Source: Oxalobacteraceae bacterium OTU3CINTB1
GTDB taxonomy: Bacteria; Pseudomonadota; Gammaproteobacteria; Burkholderiales; Burkholderiaceae_D
Assembly (NCBI GenBank): GCA_024123955.1
Contig: CP099652.1
Location: 2,790,001 to 2,854,000, forward strand
Length of the DNA stretch: 64,000 bases
Direction of reading: 5' to 3'
Shown one piece after another: positions 1-8,900 of the stretch (positions within the stretch are counted from its first letter, which is position 1; each line of letters opens with the position of its first letter). Position numbers and translations under genes: made by a program. The notes beneath the pieces were generated by a model. The model did no database searches and was not told the DNA's origin. It saw only the letters and a program-made list of their open reading frames with translations.

Positions 1-1239
1 ACGCGCGACTTGTTCGAGATGGCTGGCGGCAGCGCCGCCGTCGCGCTCGGCGTTGAGTACCGGCGCGAAAAGATGGCGTTTACGCCGTCCGCATTGCTGA
101 TGGCGGGGGAAATTCGCGGCGAAGGCACGGCCACGCCGTTTTCCGGCGGACGCAACGTCAAGGCCGCTTATGTCGAGTTCAACCTGCCGTTGCTGGCCAG
201 CCTCGAGGCGCAGTTGGCGCTGCGCCACGACCGCTACAACGATGTCGGTTCGACGACCAACCCGAAGGTCGGCGTGCGTTGGAATCCGATCAAGCAGTTG
301 GTGGTGCGCGGCTCGTACGGCACCGGCTTTCGCGCGCCATCGCTTGCCGACCTGTACAGTCCGGTGCGGCTGGGCCAAGCCAACGGCATCTACAACGACC
401 CGCTCGGCTGCATCAAGGTCGGGGCGATCGACAACACCGAAAATCCCGATTACTGCGGCCTGCAACCGGACAAGCTCAGGGGCGGCTCGTCGCAGCTGCG
501 CCCGGAGGAGTCGAAGCAGTATTCGCTGGGCCTAGTGCTCGAACCGCATCGCGACATCACGGCAACGCTGGACTATTGGCGCATCAAAAAAACCGATGTG
601 ATTGTCTCGCCGGAAGGGTCTTACTTTAGCGACCCGGTGCGCAATGCCGCCTACATCATCCGCGGCGAGCCAGACCCGGCCCTGCCAGGCATACCGGGAC
701 CGATTCTGTCGATCGATTCGCGCCTGCGCAATATCGGCGCGCTGGAAACATCGGGCATCGACCTGGGCTTCAACTGGCGCTCGCCGGCCACCAACCTGGG
801 TCGAGTGGGTGTCACGCTCAACGGCACCTATGTGTTCGACTACAAGACGCGCGAGGCGGCCGACGGCCCCGATATCAGCGCGCTGGGCGTCTACACCAAC
901 GACCAGGTCATCCAGCGCTGGCGCCATACGGTGAGCCTGGACTACGACCGCGGGCCGCTCAGCGTGACTTTGCAGCAAACCTTCCTGAGCGGCTATCGTG
1001 ACCAAAACCTGTTGGCCGATGGGACGGTCCATCGCGTCGATTCTTATTCCTTGCTCGACCTGACCGGCGCGTACCAAATTTCGGCGGCGCTAAAGCTCAG
1101 GGCAGGGATCAAGAACCTGCTCGACAAGAATCCCCCGCGCTCGAACCAGTTGTTCAGTTTTTCGGTCGGTTACGATCCCAGTTATACCGATCCGCGCGGA
1201 CGCCAGTTCTACACCGCGCTGGCGTACGCGTTCAGATAG
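1..1239 (+). CDS. TonB-dependent receptor, C-terminal part (5' end outside window)
   Basis: The reading frame is open from base 1, so the start lies upstream. About 412 codons remain and cover most of the outer-membrane beta-barrel; the plug domain is missing. The conserved barrel segment RGSYGTGFRAPSLADLY is visible, followed by an extracellular loop with two cysteines (LGCIKVG and DYCGLQP) and the RPEESKQYSLGL strand typical of this family. The protein ends in ALAYAFR, with the usual aromatic residue one place before the C-terminus rather than last. The family imports large nutrients using TonB-ExbBD energy; the substrate cannot be read from this fragment. It is followed by an M23 peptidase gene after about 100 bp. 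Confidence 0.9.
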   Translation, partial: TRDLFEMAGGSAAVALGVEYRREKMAFTPSALLMAGEIRGEGTATPFSGGRNVKAAYVEFNLPLLASLEAQLALRHDRYNDVGSTTNPKVGVRWNPIKQLVVRGSYGTGFRAPSLADLYSPVRLGQANGIYNDPLGCIKVGAIDNTENPDYCGLQPDKLRGGSSQLRPEESKQYSLGLVLEPHRDITATLDYWRIKKTDVIVSPEGSYFSDPVRNAAYIIRGEPDPALPGIPGPILSIDSRLRNIGALETSGIDLGFNWRSPATNLGRVGVTLNGTYVFDYKTREAADGPDISALGVYTNDQVIQRWRHTVSLDYDRGPLSVTLQQTFLSGYRDQNLLADGTVHRVDSYSLLDLTGAYQISAALKLRAGIKNLLDKNPPRSNQLFSFSVGYDPSYTDPRGRQFYTALAYAFR

Positions 1240-1344
1240 CCCGCACCGGGGAGGCGGCCGTCAAGTGGGCCGCGATGCCATGGTCTGGCAAAGCGGCCGT
1301 TCGCCCCCATCTGATCGGTTTCCCCTGAACATAACGAAACCGAC

Positions 1345-1890
1345 ATGCGGATTTTTCTACGCGCGCTTGTGATTGCCGTGGTCCTGATCCTGGGTACGGC
1401 TTTGCTCGAGCCTGTCGTCGAAAGGGCGCTTTATCCGATGCGCCTGGCGGCGATGCCCAAGCCCATTGCGCTTCCGGTGCCTGTCGAAGGCGTGCGGGCG
1501 CGTGCGCTGCGCGACACCTGGGGTGGCGCGCGTAGCGAGGGACGCAAACACCAGGGTATCGACATCTTCGCCAGGCGCGGCACCCCCGTGCTGTCGAGTA
1601 CCGAAGGCATTGTGCTACGGGCCGGCAGCAACCGGCTCGGCGGCCTGGTGGTGTGGGTGATGGGGCCGGGCGGTCAGCGTCACTACTACGCCCACCTGGA
1701 TCGCCATGCGCACGTGGAAACTGGCATGCGCATCGAGGCCGGCCGGGTTCTGGGTTACGTCGGCGATACCGGCAACGCCAAAGGCACGCCGCCGCATCTG
1801 CACTATGGCGTGTACGACGTTGGCGGTGCGATCAATCCGTATCCGCTACTGCGCGCTGAGCGTCTTACGGCCGGGATCGTGTCCGAATGA
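1345..1890 (+). CDS. M23 family (LytM-type) metallopeptidase
   Basis: This 181-residue protein has an N-terminal hydrophobic segment (about residues 5-23) that acts as a signal or anchor, then a compact LytM domain. The zinc and catalytic residues are visible: H69 and D73 in HQGID, H117 in YYAHLD, and H151/H153 in HLHYG. M23 enzymes cut peptidoglycan cross-bridges in the periplasm, and this one has a complete active site, so it is probably an endopeptidase and not an EnvC-type regulator. It stands alone on the plus strand between a receptor gene and a convergent MarR gene. The ATG start is chosen because it directly precedes the hydrophobic segment. Confidence 0.88.
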   Translation: MRIFLRALVIAVVLILGTALLEPVVERALYPMRLAAMPKPIALPVPVEGVRARALRDTWGGARSEGRKHQGIDIFARRGTPVLSSTEGIVLRAGSNRLGGLVVWVMGPGGQRHYYAHLDRHAHVETGMRIEAGRVLGYVGDTGNAKGTPPHLHYGVYDVGGAINPYPLLRAERLTAGIVSE

Positions 1891-1966
1891 TAGACTTGCC
1901 CCTCCGGCCTGTGATGAATCGTAGAATCAATTCAAGCGTCACGCTTTTACGAGCACGGAGGCGCTG

Positions 1967-2473
1967 CTAATCCGCCCGACGTGTCTCCGCAGGTTCGACG
2001 CGTTCGAGGTTCGCTCTCACGCGCTGTAATAGCGCCAACAATTGCGCGCATTCTTCATCGCTCATGCCGTCCACCGCGAGGTTCGATACCTCCGCCCCCA
2101 AGGCTTGCAAACCTTGAATCACCGTCAAACCTTCTTCGGTGAGCCGCAGCCGCGCGCTGCGCCGGTCGCTCTCGTCGACCTGCGCGTCGAGCAGGTTCTT
2201 CTCGCGCAGCCCCCGCATCAGACGCGCCAGCTGCGCCTTGTCACGTCCCGAGTGCGCCACCAGCTCGCTTTGGCTGGCGCCCGGATGCCTGGCGAAAAAG
2301 CCCAGCACCTTGTATTCCATGTGCGTGAGCTCGTGCCCGGTGTCGCGCAGGCTGCGCAGCTGCATCGACCGGTACATATGCATGAGCGTGTGGATCGCGT
2401 CAAAAACGGCCTCGGCCGGACCGCTGCCAAATTGGTTGACAACGTTAACTTGTTTCTGTAGATTGGAGGACAT
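1967..2473 (-). CDS. MarR family transcriptional regulator
   Basis: The product is 168 residues. The central winged helix-turn-helix runs from HMEYKVLGFFARHPG through SQSELVAHSGRDKAQLARLMRGL to the wing DESDRRSARLRLTEEG, as in classical MarR repressors, with helical dimerisation segments on either side. It is transcribed divergently from the siderophore-interacting protein gene, with only about 22 bp between start codons, so it probably represses both. A TTG two codons upstream could also serve, but the ATG at 2473 is preferred. Imperfect palindromes lie in its first codons. The ligand is unknown. Confidence 0.9.
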   Translation of the reverse strand: MSSNLQKQVNVVNQFGSGPAEAVFDAIHTLMHMYRSMQLRSLRDTGHELTHMEYKVLGFFARHPGASQSELVAHSGRDKAQLARLMRGLREKNLLDAQVDESDRRSARLRLTEEGLTVIQGLQALGAEVSNLAVDGMSDEECAQLLALLQRVRANLERVEPAETRRAD

Positions 2474-2480
2474 TGTCAAC
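2435..2480. promoter_or_regulatory. Candidate MarR operator region
   Basis: The 8-mer GTTGACAA (2435-2442) has its exact reverse complement TTGTCAAC at 2473-2480. The left arm is itself part of an imperfect 15-bp palindrome, GTTGACAACGTTAAC (2435-2449). The sites cover the start codon and first codons of the MarR gene and lie just upstream of the divergent SIP gene. This placement suits autorepression; binding is inferred. Confidence 0.4.
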
Positions 2481-2495
2481 TAAAAGGTGATTTGC

Positions 2496-3218
2496 ATGAA
2501 TGATAAACGACTACAGCGTGTCCGTCACGAACTCAAGGCGCGCGAAGTGACGGTCAGCGCGGTGAAGCAGCTGGCGCCGAATTTCGTTAGCGTAACATTC
2601 AAAGGCGAGAGCCTGCACGATTTCGTCTCGTTGTCGTATGACGATCACGTCAAGTTCATCCTGCACGACGCCGCCGGCGAGCGCGTGATGCGCGACTATA
2701 CGCCGCGCCGCTACGACCGCGACGCCCGCGAGCTGACCCTCGAATTCGCGCTGCACACCGAGGGTCATATGACCGATTGGGCGCGCCAGGCGCAGGTCGG
2801 CCAGCAGGCCGTCATCGGCGGACCGAAGGGATCGATGATCATCCCGGACGATTACACCTGGCAGATCCTGGCCGGCGACGCCACCGCCTTGCCGGCGATC
2901 CGCCGCCGCCTGGACGAGCTGCCGGCGTCCGCCGAGGTGCTGGTGCTGGTCACCGGCGAGGAAGCCGCTGCGTTGGAATTTGCCAGCCCCGCGCGGCTGC
3001 GCGTGCAGCATGTGCCGACGCCGGACGATATCGTCGCCGCCTTCCGCGCCATGCAACTGCCCGAGGGCGACGGCTTTATCTGGTGCGCGGGCGAGGCGCA
3101 GATGGCCAGGCAGGTGCGCGATATCCTGTTTGTCGACAAGGGCTTTTCGCGCGAGGCGGCGCGCATTTCGGCGTACTGGAAGAAGGGCGCGTCCGCCCAT
3201 CACGAGAACCTCGAATAA
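2496..3218 (+). CDS. Siderophore-interacting protein (FAD-binding ferric reductase)
   Basis: This 240-residue cytoplasmic flavoprotein belongs to the SIP/ViuB family, which releases iron from imported ferric siderophores by reduction. The FAD-binding motif is MRDYTPRRYD (RxYT type). It is followed by the family segment IIPDDYTWQILAGDATALPAI and the C-terminal signature RISAYWKKG. Length matches the family. The ATG at 2496 follows a good ribosome binding site (AAAGGTGA, 2483-2490), better than the upstream GTG at 2487. It is divergent from a MarR gene and convergent, only 8 bp away, with a lipoprotein gene. No Fur box was seen nearby, which is unusual for this family. Confidence 0.93.
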   Translation: MNDKRLQRVRHELKAREVTVSAVKQLAPNFVSVTFKGESLHDFVSLSYDDHVKFILHDAAGERVMRDYTPRRYDRDARELTLEFALHTEGHMTDWARQAQVGQQAVIGGPKGSMIIPDDYTWQILAGDATALPAIRRRLDELPASAEVLVLVTGEEAAALEFASPARLRVQHVPTPDDIVAAFRAMQLPEGDGFIWCAGEAQMARQVRDILFVDKGFSREAARISAYWKKGASAHHENLE

Positions 3219-3226
3219 TCCCGCTA

Positions 3227-3889
3227 TTACTGGAGCTGGGCTAGCAGGGCGTCGGCGCCGTTGCGCACCCCGGCTTTCGAGGCGTCCATCAGTCCCAGGC
3301 TGGCGCCCAGGTTATACGGCCCCGGATACTGCTTGGTGACATAGGCGTTGACCAGCAGATTGGTCGAGGCGTCGAACAGTTCAACCGCGTACATCACCGA
3401 CCCGGTGAAGGCGCCTTCCTTGCCGCGCGCCGCCTGCACCAGGTTATACGGCGCGCCGGCCAGGTCGAAGCGCGACGCCGTGCTCAGAAAACGCGTGCTT
3501 GATTTTGCGCCCGTCAAGGTCAGCTTGAGGCGCAGCGTATGCCGGCCGGGATCGCGTGTGAGGTTGAAGCGGCCGCGCAGCTTTGCTTCGAATTCGCTCT
3601 GCATATAAGTCGCCAGCGCAGTCTTGTCCTCCTCCGTCACTTCTTCAAACTGGCTGTCCTGGCCGCGATACACCACCACCGGATCGACGATGATGCTTCT
3701 GTAGTCGCGCAGGTTCACCTGCGTGGCGTAACTGTAGGGGATCCGTCCCGACCGGTCGTCGAGGTTGGGCCGCAGCTGGCCGGATGACGCCAGGCCGCCG
3801 TAGGGAGCCGGTTGGGTGGAGGCGCAGCCGGCCAGCGCCAGACAGGTGGCGATCAACAGGGGCGGGGCGGATTTGAGCGATGTGGTCAT
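3227..3889 (-). CDS. DUF3313 family lipoprotein
   Basis: The 220-residue product begins with MTTSLKSAPP and a lipobox LALAGC near residue 20, so it is exported and acylated. The remainder matches DUF3313-type proteins: NLDDRSGRIPYSYA, then YRSIIVDPVVVY, and a C-terminal segment on an accumulated extracytoplasmic fold. The molecular function of the family is unknown. The ATG at 3889 is chosen over upstream GTG/TTG codons because it places the signal peptide at the N-terminus and has an AAGG-type ribosome site. It is divergent from the TetR regulator at 4063, which may control it. Confidence 0.82.
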   Translation of the reverse strand: MTTSLKSAPPLLIATCLALAGCASTQPAPYGGLASSGQLRPNLDDRSGRIPYSYATQVNLRDYRSIIVDPVVVYRGQDSQFEEVTEEDKTALATYMQSEFEAKLRGRFNLTRDPGRHTLRLKLTLTGAKSSTRFLSTASRFDLAGAPYNLVQAARGKEGAFTGSVMYAVELFDASTNLLVNAYVTKQYPGPYNLGASLGLMDASKAGVRNGADALLAQLQ

Positions 3890-4033
3890 AGAAGTGCCTT
3901 TGTGAGGAGAGTTTGTGATTAAAACTGAACCAACATGTACAGTATTGACGCGCGGCTGAACAGGTGTCAAGCAAAAAATTGCCTGCAAAGCGAACTGTGG
4001 AGTCTGTTAATCCAGTTGGACATGCAATAAAAT

Positions 4034-4072
4034 GTACTTTCAGGTTTCGTTATGGGATTCGAATGAAAGTAC
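4034..4072. promoter_or_regulatory. Candidate TetR operator overlapping the regulator start
   Basis: The 9-mer GTACTTTCA (4034-4042) and its exact reverse complement TGAAAGTAC (4064-4072) form an inverted repeat with a 21-bp spacer that includes the ATG of the TetR gene. A bound repressor here would block its own translation start region and could affect the divergent lipoprotein promoter. Function is inferred from symmetry and position. Confidence 0.4.
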
Positions 4073-4680
4073 GTACGGAGGCGCGCCGCCAGGCAATCAT
4101 CGAGGCGGCGGCGGAGCTTTTCCAGGAGGCGGGCTACGAGGGCGCGTCGATGAACGAGCTGGCCAAGCGCTTGGGCGGTTCGAAGGCGACGCTTTACGGT
4201 TACTTCCCGTCGAAGGAGGAGCTGTTCGGCGCCGTCGTCAGGACCGTCGCCACGGCGCAGTTGTTCGACGCGACGCGCGAGCTGGCGGCCAATGTGGTCG
4301 GCCGCACCGCGCTGGAGATGGCACTGATCCACTTCGGCGAGCGCATGCTGCACGTGCTGACCAACGACAAAAAAGCCGTTGCCGTCTATCGGATGGTGGT
4401 GGCCGAGGCGGGGCGCTCGGACGTGGGCCAGCTGTTTTACGACGCCGGACCGAGCGAGTCGATCACGGCGCTGGCGTCGGTGCTGGAGGCGGCCATGCAG
4501 CGCGGCGAGATCCGGCGCGCCGACGCGCGCGTGGCGGCGCTGCAGTACACGGCGCTGGTGACGGCCGAGGTGACCGCGCGGATCTTCCAGCAGGACCCGC
4601 CGCCACTGGCGCTCAGGGAGATTCAGCAGATGGTGACGCGCGCCGCTGATTTGTTCTTCGCCGGTATGACGCCACGATGA
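4063..4680 (+). CDS. TetR/AcrR family transcriptional regulator
   Basis: The 205-residue protein has the TetR N-terminal DNA-binding domain: RQAIIEAAAELFQEAGYEGASMNELAKRLGGSKATLYGYFPSKEELF, roughly residues 9-55, in separate helices. The C-terminal ligand domain resembles AefR/AcrR types. The ATG at 4063 is used because the upstream GTG frame adds a stretch unlike the family. The closest potential target is the divergent DUF3313 lipoprotein; no efflux pump is adjacent. Ligand unknown. Confidence 0.9.
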   Translation: MKVRTEARRQAIIEAAAELFQEAGYEGASMNELAKRLGGSKATLYGYFPSKEELFGAVVRTVATAQLFDATRELAANVVGRTALEMALIHFGERMLHVLTNDKKAVAVYRMVVAEAGRSDVGQLFYDAGPSESITALASVLEAAMQRGEIRRADARVAALQYTALVTAEVTARIFQQDPPPLALREIQQMVTRAADLFFAGMTPR

Positions 4681-4788
4681 CACAGCCATAGTAAAAAATG
4701 ATGTGGCTAAATTGCCCAAAGTGAGCGAACGCACGCACCCGTCTGGTGCAACAAGCGCACAATAGCCCTCTTATTGAAGGAGATTGTC

Positions 4789-5034
4789 ATGTCCAGTAGC
4801 CACACTTTTCGTCCCGATCTGGTGTCGTCGGAAATCGTCAAAACCGGCATCGAGCTCGCGGATCGGGAAGGGCCGGACAGCGCCGCCGCCTACCTGAGCG
4901 AGCGCGGAGTGCTGGAACCGGTCATCAACCGGGTGATCGCCGAGCCGGCGCATCGCCGCAACATGGGCCGACTGCGCGGCAGGGACGACAGTCTGCTGGC
5001 GGAAGAGGCTTCGCGGTACAAGTTCATCCGCTGA
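4789..5034 (+). CDS. Small hypothetical protein
   Basis: This 81-residue soluble protein starts at an ATG with a strong ribosome site (AAGGAGA, 4777-4783). The sequence is charged, without signal peptide or membrane segment, and includes YLSERGVLEPVINRVIAEP and a basic region AHRRNMGRLRGRD. I do not recognise a family. The good ribosome site, codon use like its neighbours and isolated position support a real gene. Nothing nearby points to a function. Confidence 0.6.
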   Translation: MSSSHTFRPDLVSSEIVKTGIELADREGPDSAAAYLSERGVLEPVINRVIAEPAHRRNMGRLRGRDDSLLAEEASRYKFIR

Positions 5035-5205
5035 ATCGCCTGCCCGCACTGTTGAAGCATCTGTTGCGGGTGCGCCACGACCATGTTGCACCGCCGCGTG
5101 GCTGTTTCGCCGGGGCTGTATGCCCTTCGATAGGGACTCGCGTGCTGCGATGCAATATTAATAATCCTTTACAAAACTCTACGTTGCGCTAGAGTTCACC
5201 TATCG

Positions 5206-5221
5206 ATGATAACGCTAACTT
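5206..5221. promoter_or_regulatory. LacI/GntR-type operator O1
   Basis: ATGATAACGCTAACTT is a near-palindrome around the central CG that LacI-family proteins bind, and resembles gluconate-repressor sites of the TGTTACCGGTAACA type. It lies just downstream of a possible promoter. It matches the O2 site at 15 of 16 positions. No LacI-family gene is in the window, so the regulator must be encoded elsewhere. Confidence 0.55.
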
Positions 5222-5303
5222 CATGTTGGCCGACATCTCCAGATAAATTCCCATATCAGACAAGCGATAGCGCCCCCATTCAGGCGCTTCACTTGGAACT
5301 GAA

Positions 5304-5319
5304 ATGATAGCGCTAACTT
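5304..5319. promoter_or_regulatory. LacI/GntR-type operator O2
   Basis: ATGATAGCGCTAACTT lies 98 bp downstream of O1 and 17 bp before the gntK ATG, with the same sequence except one base. The core TAGCGCTA is a perfect palindrome. Two sites at this spacing suit repression by a looping or tetrameric LacI-family protein. Confidence 0.58.
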
Positions 5320-5335
5320 TAACTTGGAGAGATGG

Positions 5336-5869
5336 ATGGAGAGTTCCCGCAGCCCGCAAGACAGTGCGATACGCTGGGTCGTCATGGGCGTGAGCGGTTG
5401 CGGCAAGAGCACGATCGGCCAGGCGCTGGCAACCGCGCAAGGCGTCGAGTTCGTCGAGGGCGACCAATTCCATCCGGCGGCCAACGTCGCCAAGATGTCG
5501 GCCGGCCACGCGCTGACAGACGACGACCGTGCCGATTGGCTGCTGGCGTTGCAGGCGAAGGTGGCCGAGGCGCGCCGGGCCGGCATCGGACTGGTGCTCT
5601 CCTGCTCGTCGCTGAAGCGCCGCTATCGCGACCTGCTGCGCGTGGGCGACCCGGCGCTGCGCTTCGCCCATCTGAGCGGGGCGCGTGACCTGATCGCCGA
5701 CCGCATGCAAGCGCGCGTTGGACACTACATGCCGCCGTCGCTGCTGGACAGCCAGTTCAGGGACCTGGAACCGCTTCAGGCCGACGAGGCCGGAATCACC
5801 TTGGCCATTACGGCGCCGCCAGGGCAACTGGTCGCGCAGATCTTGGCCAGCGAGGGAGCGGCGGAATAA
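5336..5869 (+). CDS. gntK: Gluconokinase (GntK type)
   Basis: The 177-residue product phosphorylates gluconate to 6-phosphogluconate with ATP in the cytoplasm. The P-loop GVSGCGKS is at residues 18-25. The substrate-binding part EGDQFHPAANVAKMSAGHALTDDDR and the SCSSLKRRYRDLLR segment are characteristic of thermoresistant-type gluconokinases. An in-frame TTG at 5324 exists but the ATG at 5336 gives the usual N-terminus; the ribosome site is TTGGAGAG. It is the first gene of a set with a TBDR, a gluconate permease and exported processing enzymes, and follows two LacI-type operators. Confidence 0.93.
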   Translation: MESSRSPQDSAIRWVVMGVSGCGKSTIGQALATAQGVEFVEGDQFHPAANVAKMSAGHALTDDDRADWLLALQAKVAEARRAGIGLVLSCSSLKRRYRDLLRVGDPALRFAHLSGARDLIADRMQARVGHYMPPSLLDSQFRDLEPLQADEAGITLAITAPPGQLVAQILASEGAAE

Positions 5870-5959
5870 AACAGCAGCAAAGCGCAGGAAAAATCGAACA
5901 CGCAGCGGACCGTCAGCAGTACCGCGCAAACAATTACAGACTAAAAACCGGAGACTAAA

Positions 5960-8900
5960 ATGACTACACCTACACGTAACACCATCATGCGCCTGGCCGT
6001 CGCCAGCGCTTGCAGCTGGATCGCCTTGTCGGCTCAGGCCCAGGTTCAGGCGCAAGCCCAGGCCGGGGCTCAAGCCGAAGCTCAAACCCAAACCCAAACC
6101 CAAACCCAAACCCCGGCGGCCGGCGCCGAAGCGCAGCAAGGCGCCACCGCGCAGGACAACGCTCCGGTGGCCGCAGCCGCGGCGCCTGCCGCGCCGGAAG
6201 CGGCGGCGCCGGTGGAGAACGTCGTCACCGTGTCCGGTTCGCGCATCGCCGCGCGCGGCTTCACGCAGCCGACGCCGACCACAACCCTGAGCGCCGACGA
6301 CCTGGCCAAAGGCGCGCAGCCGAACATCTTCAACAGCATCGCCGAACTGCCGGCGCTGCAGGGCAGCACCGGCCGCACCACCAGCACCAACAGCACCAGC
6401 AGCGGCGTGCAGGGTCTGAGCTCATTGAGCCTGCGCGGCCTGGGCGCGATCCGCACCCTGACCCTGCTCGACGGCCAGCGCGTGGTCGGCGCCAACGTCA
6501 CCGGCGTGACGGACGTCAGCCAGTTCCCGCAACTGCTGATCAAGCGCGTGGACGTGGTGACCGGCGGCGCCTCGGCGTCGTATGGCTCGGACGCCATCGG
6601 CGGCGTCGTCAACTTCATCACCGACAAGCGCTTCCAGGGTTTCAAGGCCAATGTGCAGGGCGGGATGACCACCTACCACGACGACAAGAACGGCACCTTG
6701 CAGGCCGCGTGGGGCAAGTCCTTCATGGACGACCGCCTGCACGTGCAGGTCAGCGGCGAATACGGCCGCCAGAAGGGCATCGAGTCGCCGGGCTTCGGCG
6801 AGGTGGGTCCGAACGGCCGTACGTGGTATCAGAACCCGGCCTTCCAGGTCCGTCCGCTGTCGCAAACCAACGACGGCAAGCCGCAGTACTATTCGGTGCT
6901 GCACGCGCAGCAGTACCAGTACGCCAAGTATGGCCTGATCACCAACGGCCCGCTGCAGGGCACGGCCTTCGGCGACAACGGCCAGCCGTACAAATTCAAT
7001 TACGGTTCCAACGGCGTGCCGACCGGCACCGGCTCGGTGACCGGCTGTATCAATCCGCTGTGCGTCGGCGGTGACTTGAGCGGCAGCGTCGGCGCCGGCA
7101 CCAACCTGGCGATGGACCTGACCCGCCAGGTGGCCTATACGCGCGTCGGCTTCGACATCAACCCCGATCATGAGATCTACATGACGGCCAATTTCGGCAA
7201 GGTGAAGTCGGCCTTCTCGCCGAATCCCGGCGCCGCCAAAAACGCCAACCTGACCGTCCAGTGCAGCAATCCCTACCTGCCGGCGTCGATCGCCGCCGCT
7301 TGCGCGGCCAATAACATCACCAGCTTCCAGTACGGGACGGCCAACGCCAACTTCCCGGAAAATATCAACGTCCACCCGACCCGCCAGATGGAGCGCGTGG
7401 TGGTCGGCGGCACCGGCAAGTTCCAGTTGATGGGCAAGGAATGGTCGTATGACGCCTACGCCGAACATGGCGCCAACAAGACCGACATCATCGTCAACGA
7501 CATGACGCTGAATGCCCGCTACAACGCCGCCATCGACGCCGTGCGCGGCCCTGAGGGCACCATCGTCTGCCGCAATCCGGTCGCCGCCGCATCCGGCTGC
7601 AAACCGCTCAACATCATCGGCAACAACCCGATCGACGCGGCCACCTGGTCCTACATCGCGCCGGAAAACGGTCCGCGCCAGCACACCCGCCAGACGCAGG
7701 ATGTCGCCAGCGTGAACTTCAGCGGCGAGGCGTTCGAGTCGTGGGCCGGCCCGATCGCCGTGGCCACCGGCGCCGAGTACCGCCGCGAACACTATAAAGT
7801 CACCGGCGACCCATATGGCAACGGCATTTTCCCGGACAGCCAGAACACCGCGCAGTATCCTGCCGATCCGCTGCTGAATACCACCGTCGGTAACAACTGG
7901 TACGCGGGTAACTACCACAACGCCCAGGGCACGTACAACGTCAAGGAAGCGTATGTGGAGCTGAACGTGCCGGTGCTGAAGTCCGCCACCTGGGGTGAGG
8001 CCAATCTGAATCTGGCCGACCGCCATACCAAATACAGCACCTCCGGCCATGTGGAAAGCTGGAAGGTGGGCGCCAACTGGAAGACCGGCATCGACGGCCT
8101 GCGCCTGCGCGCGGTGACGTCCAAGGATGTGCGCGCGCCGAATCTGAGCGAGCTGTATGCGGCGCAGGTGGTGGTCAACAACGTGGTCGCCTATCAAGGC
8201 AACACGATCGGCATCCAGCAGCGCACCGTGGGTAACACCAACCTGCGTCCGGAGATCGCCCGCAACAGCACCGCCGGTATCGTGTTGACGCAGCCATCGT
8301 GGGCGCCGGGCTTCAGCGCCTCCATCGATTACTTCGACATCAAGGTCAAGGGCGTGATCTCGGCGCTGACCGCGCAGCAGGAAGTCGATCTGTGCGCGGC
8401 CGGCAACCAGGAAATCTGCGGTGCGATGGTGCTCAACAGCCCTGTGGCGACCAATAACTATGTGACGGTGCAGGCGTTCAACCTGGCGTCGCTGCACGTG
8501 AAAGGCTACGACATGGAGGCCGCCTACCGCATGAATCTGAAGGATCTGGGCCTGCCTGGCCGCCTGACGTTCCGCGGACTGGTTACCCGCAACATCAGCT
8601 TCCTGACCGATCCTGGCGTCGTCGGCACGATTCCTTCGGAGGGCGCGGGCGCCAACCTGGCCTTCGGCGTCAGCCAGGGCACGACGCCGAAGTGGAAAGG
8701 CTTGGCCTCGCAGTCGTGGGATACCGACAAATACAGCCTGACCTTGACCGAGCGCTGGATCAGCAAAGGCGTCTACAGCAATGAGTTCATCGAGTGCCAG
8801 ACCAATTGCCCCGTGTCGACGACGATCCACCCGACCATCTTCAACAACAAGATGAAGGGTGCGTTCTACGTCGATCTGGGTGGCTCGTACAAGCTGGGTG

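Larger units (their letters stand above)
5035..5335. other. Intergenic regulatory region upstream of gntK
   Basis: This roughly 300-bp stretch carries no convincing gene. It holds an inverted repeat AACTCTA/TAGAGTT (5175-5181 and 5190-5196), a possible promoter TTTACA (5168-5173) and TAGAGT (5190-5195) with a 16-bp spacer, and two near-identical LacI-type operators. All point rightward into the gluconate operon. Confidence 0.5.

Noticed and set aside
1928..1952. Possible terminator hairpin (AAGCGT/ACGCTT) after the M23 gene
   Set aside because: The loop would be a single base and the T run is short, so it is too weak to call.
6422..8830. Long open frame on the minus strand opposite the receptor gene (about 800 codons)
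   Set aside because: It is antisense to a clear TBDR gene, is rich in Arg, His and Gly with no domain pattern, and reflects high GC at third codon positions.
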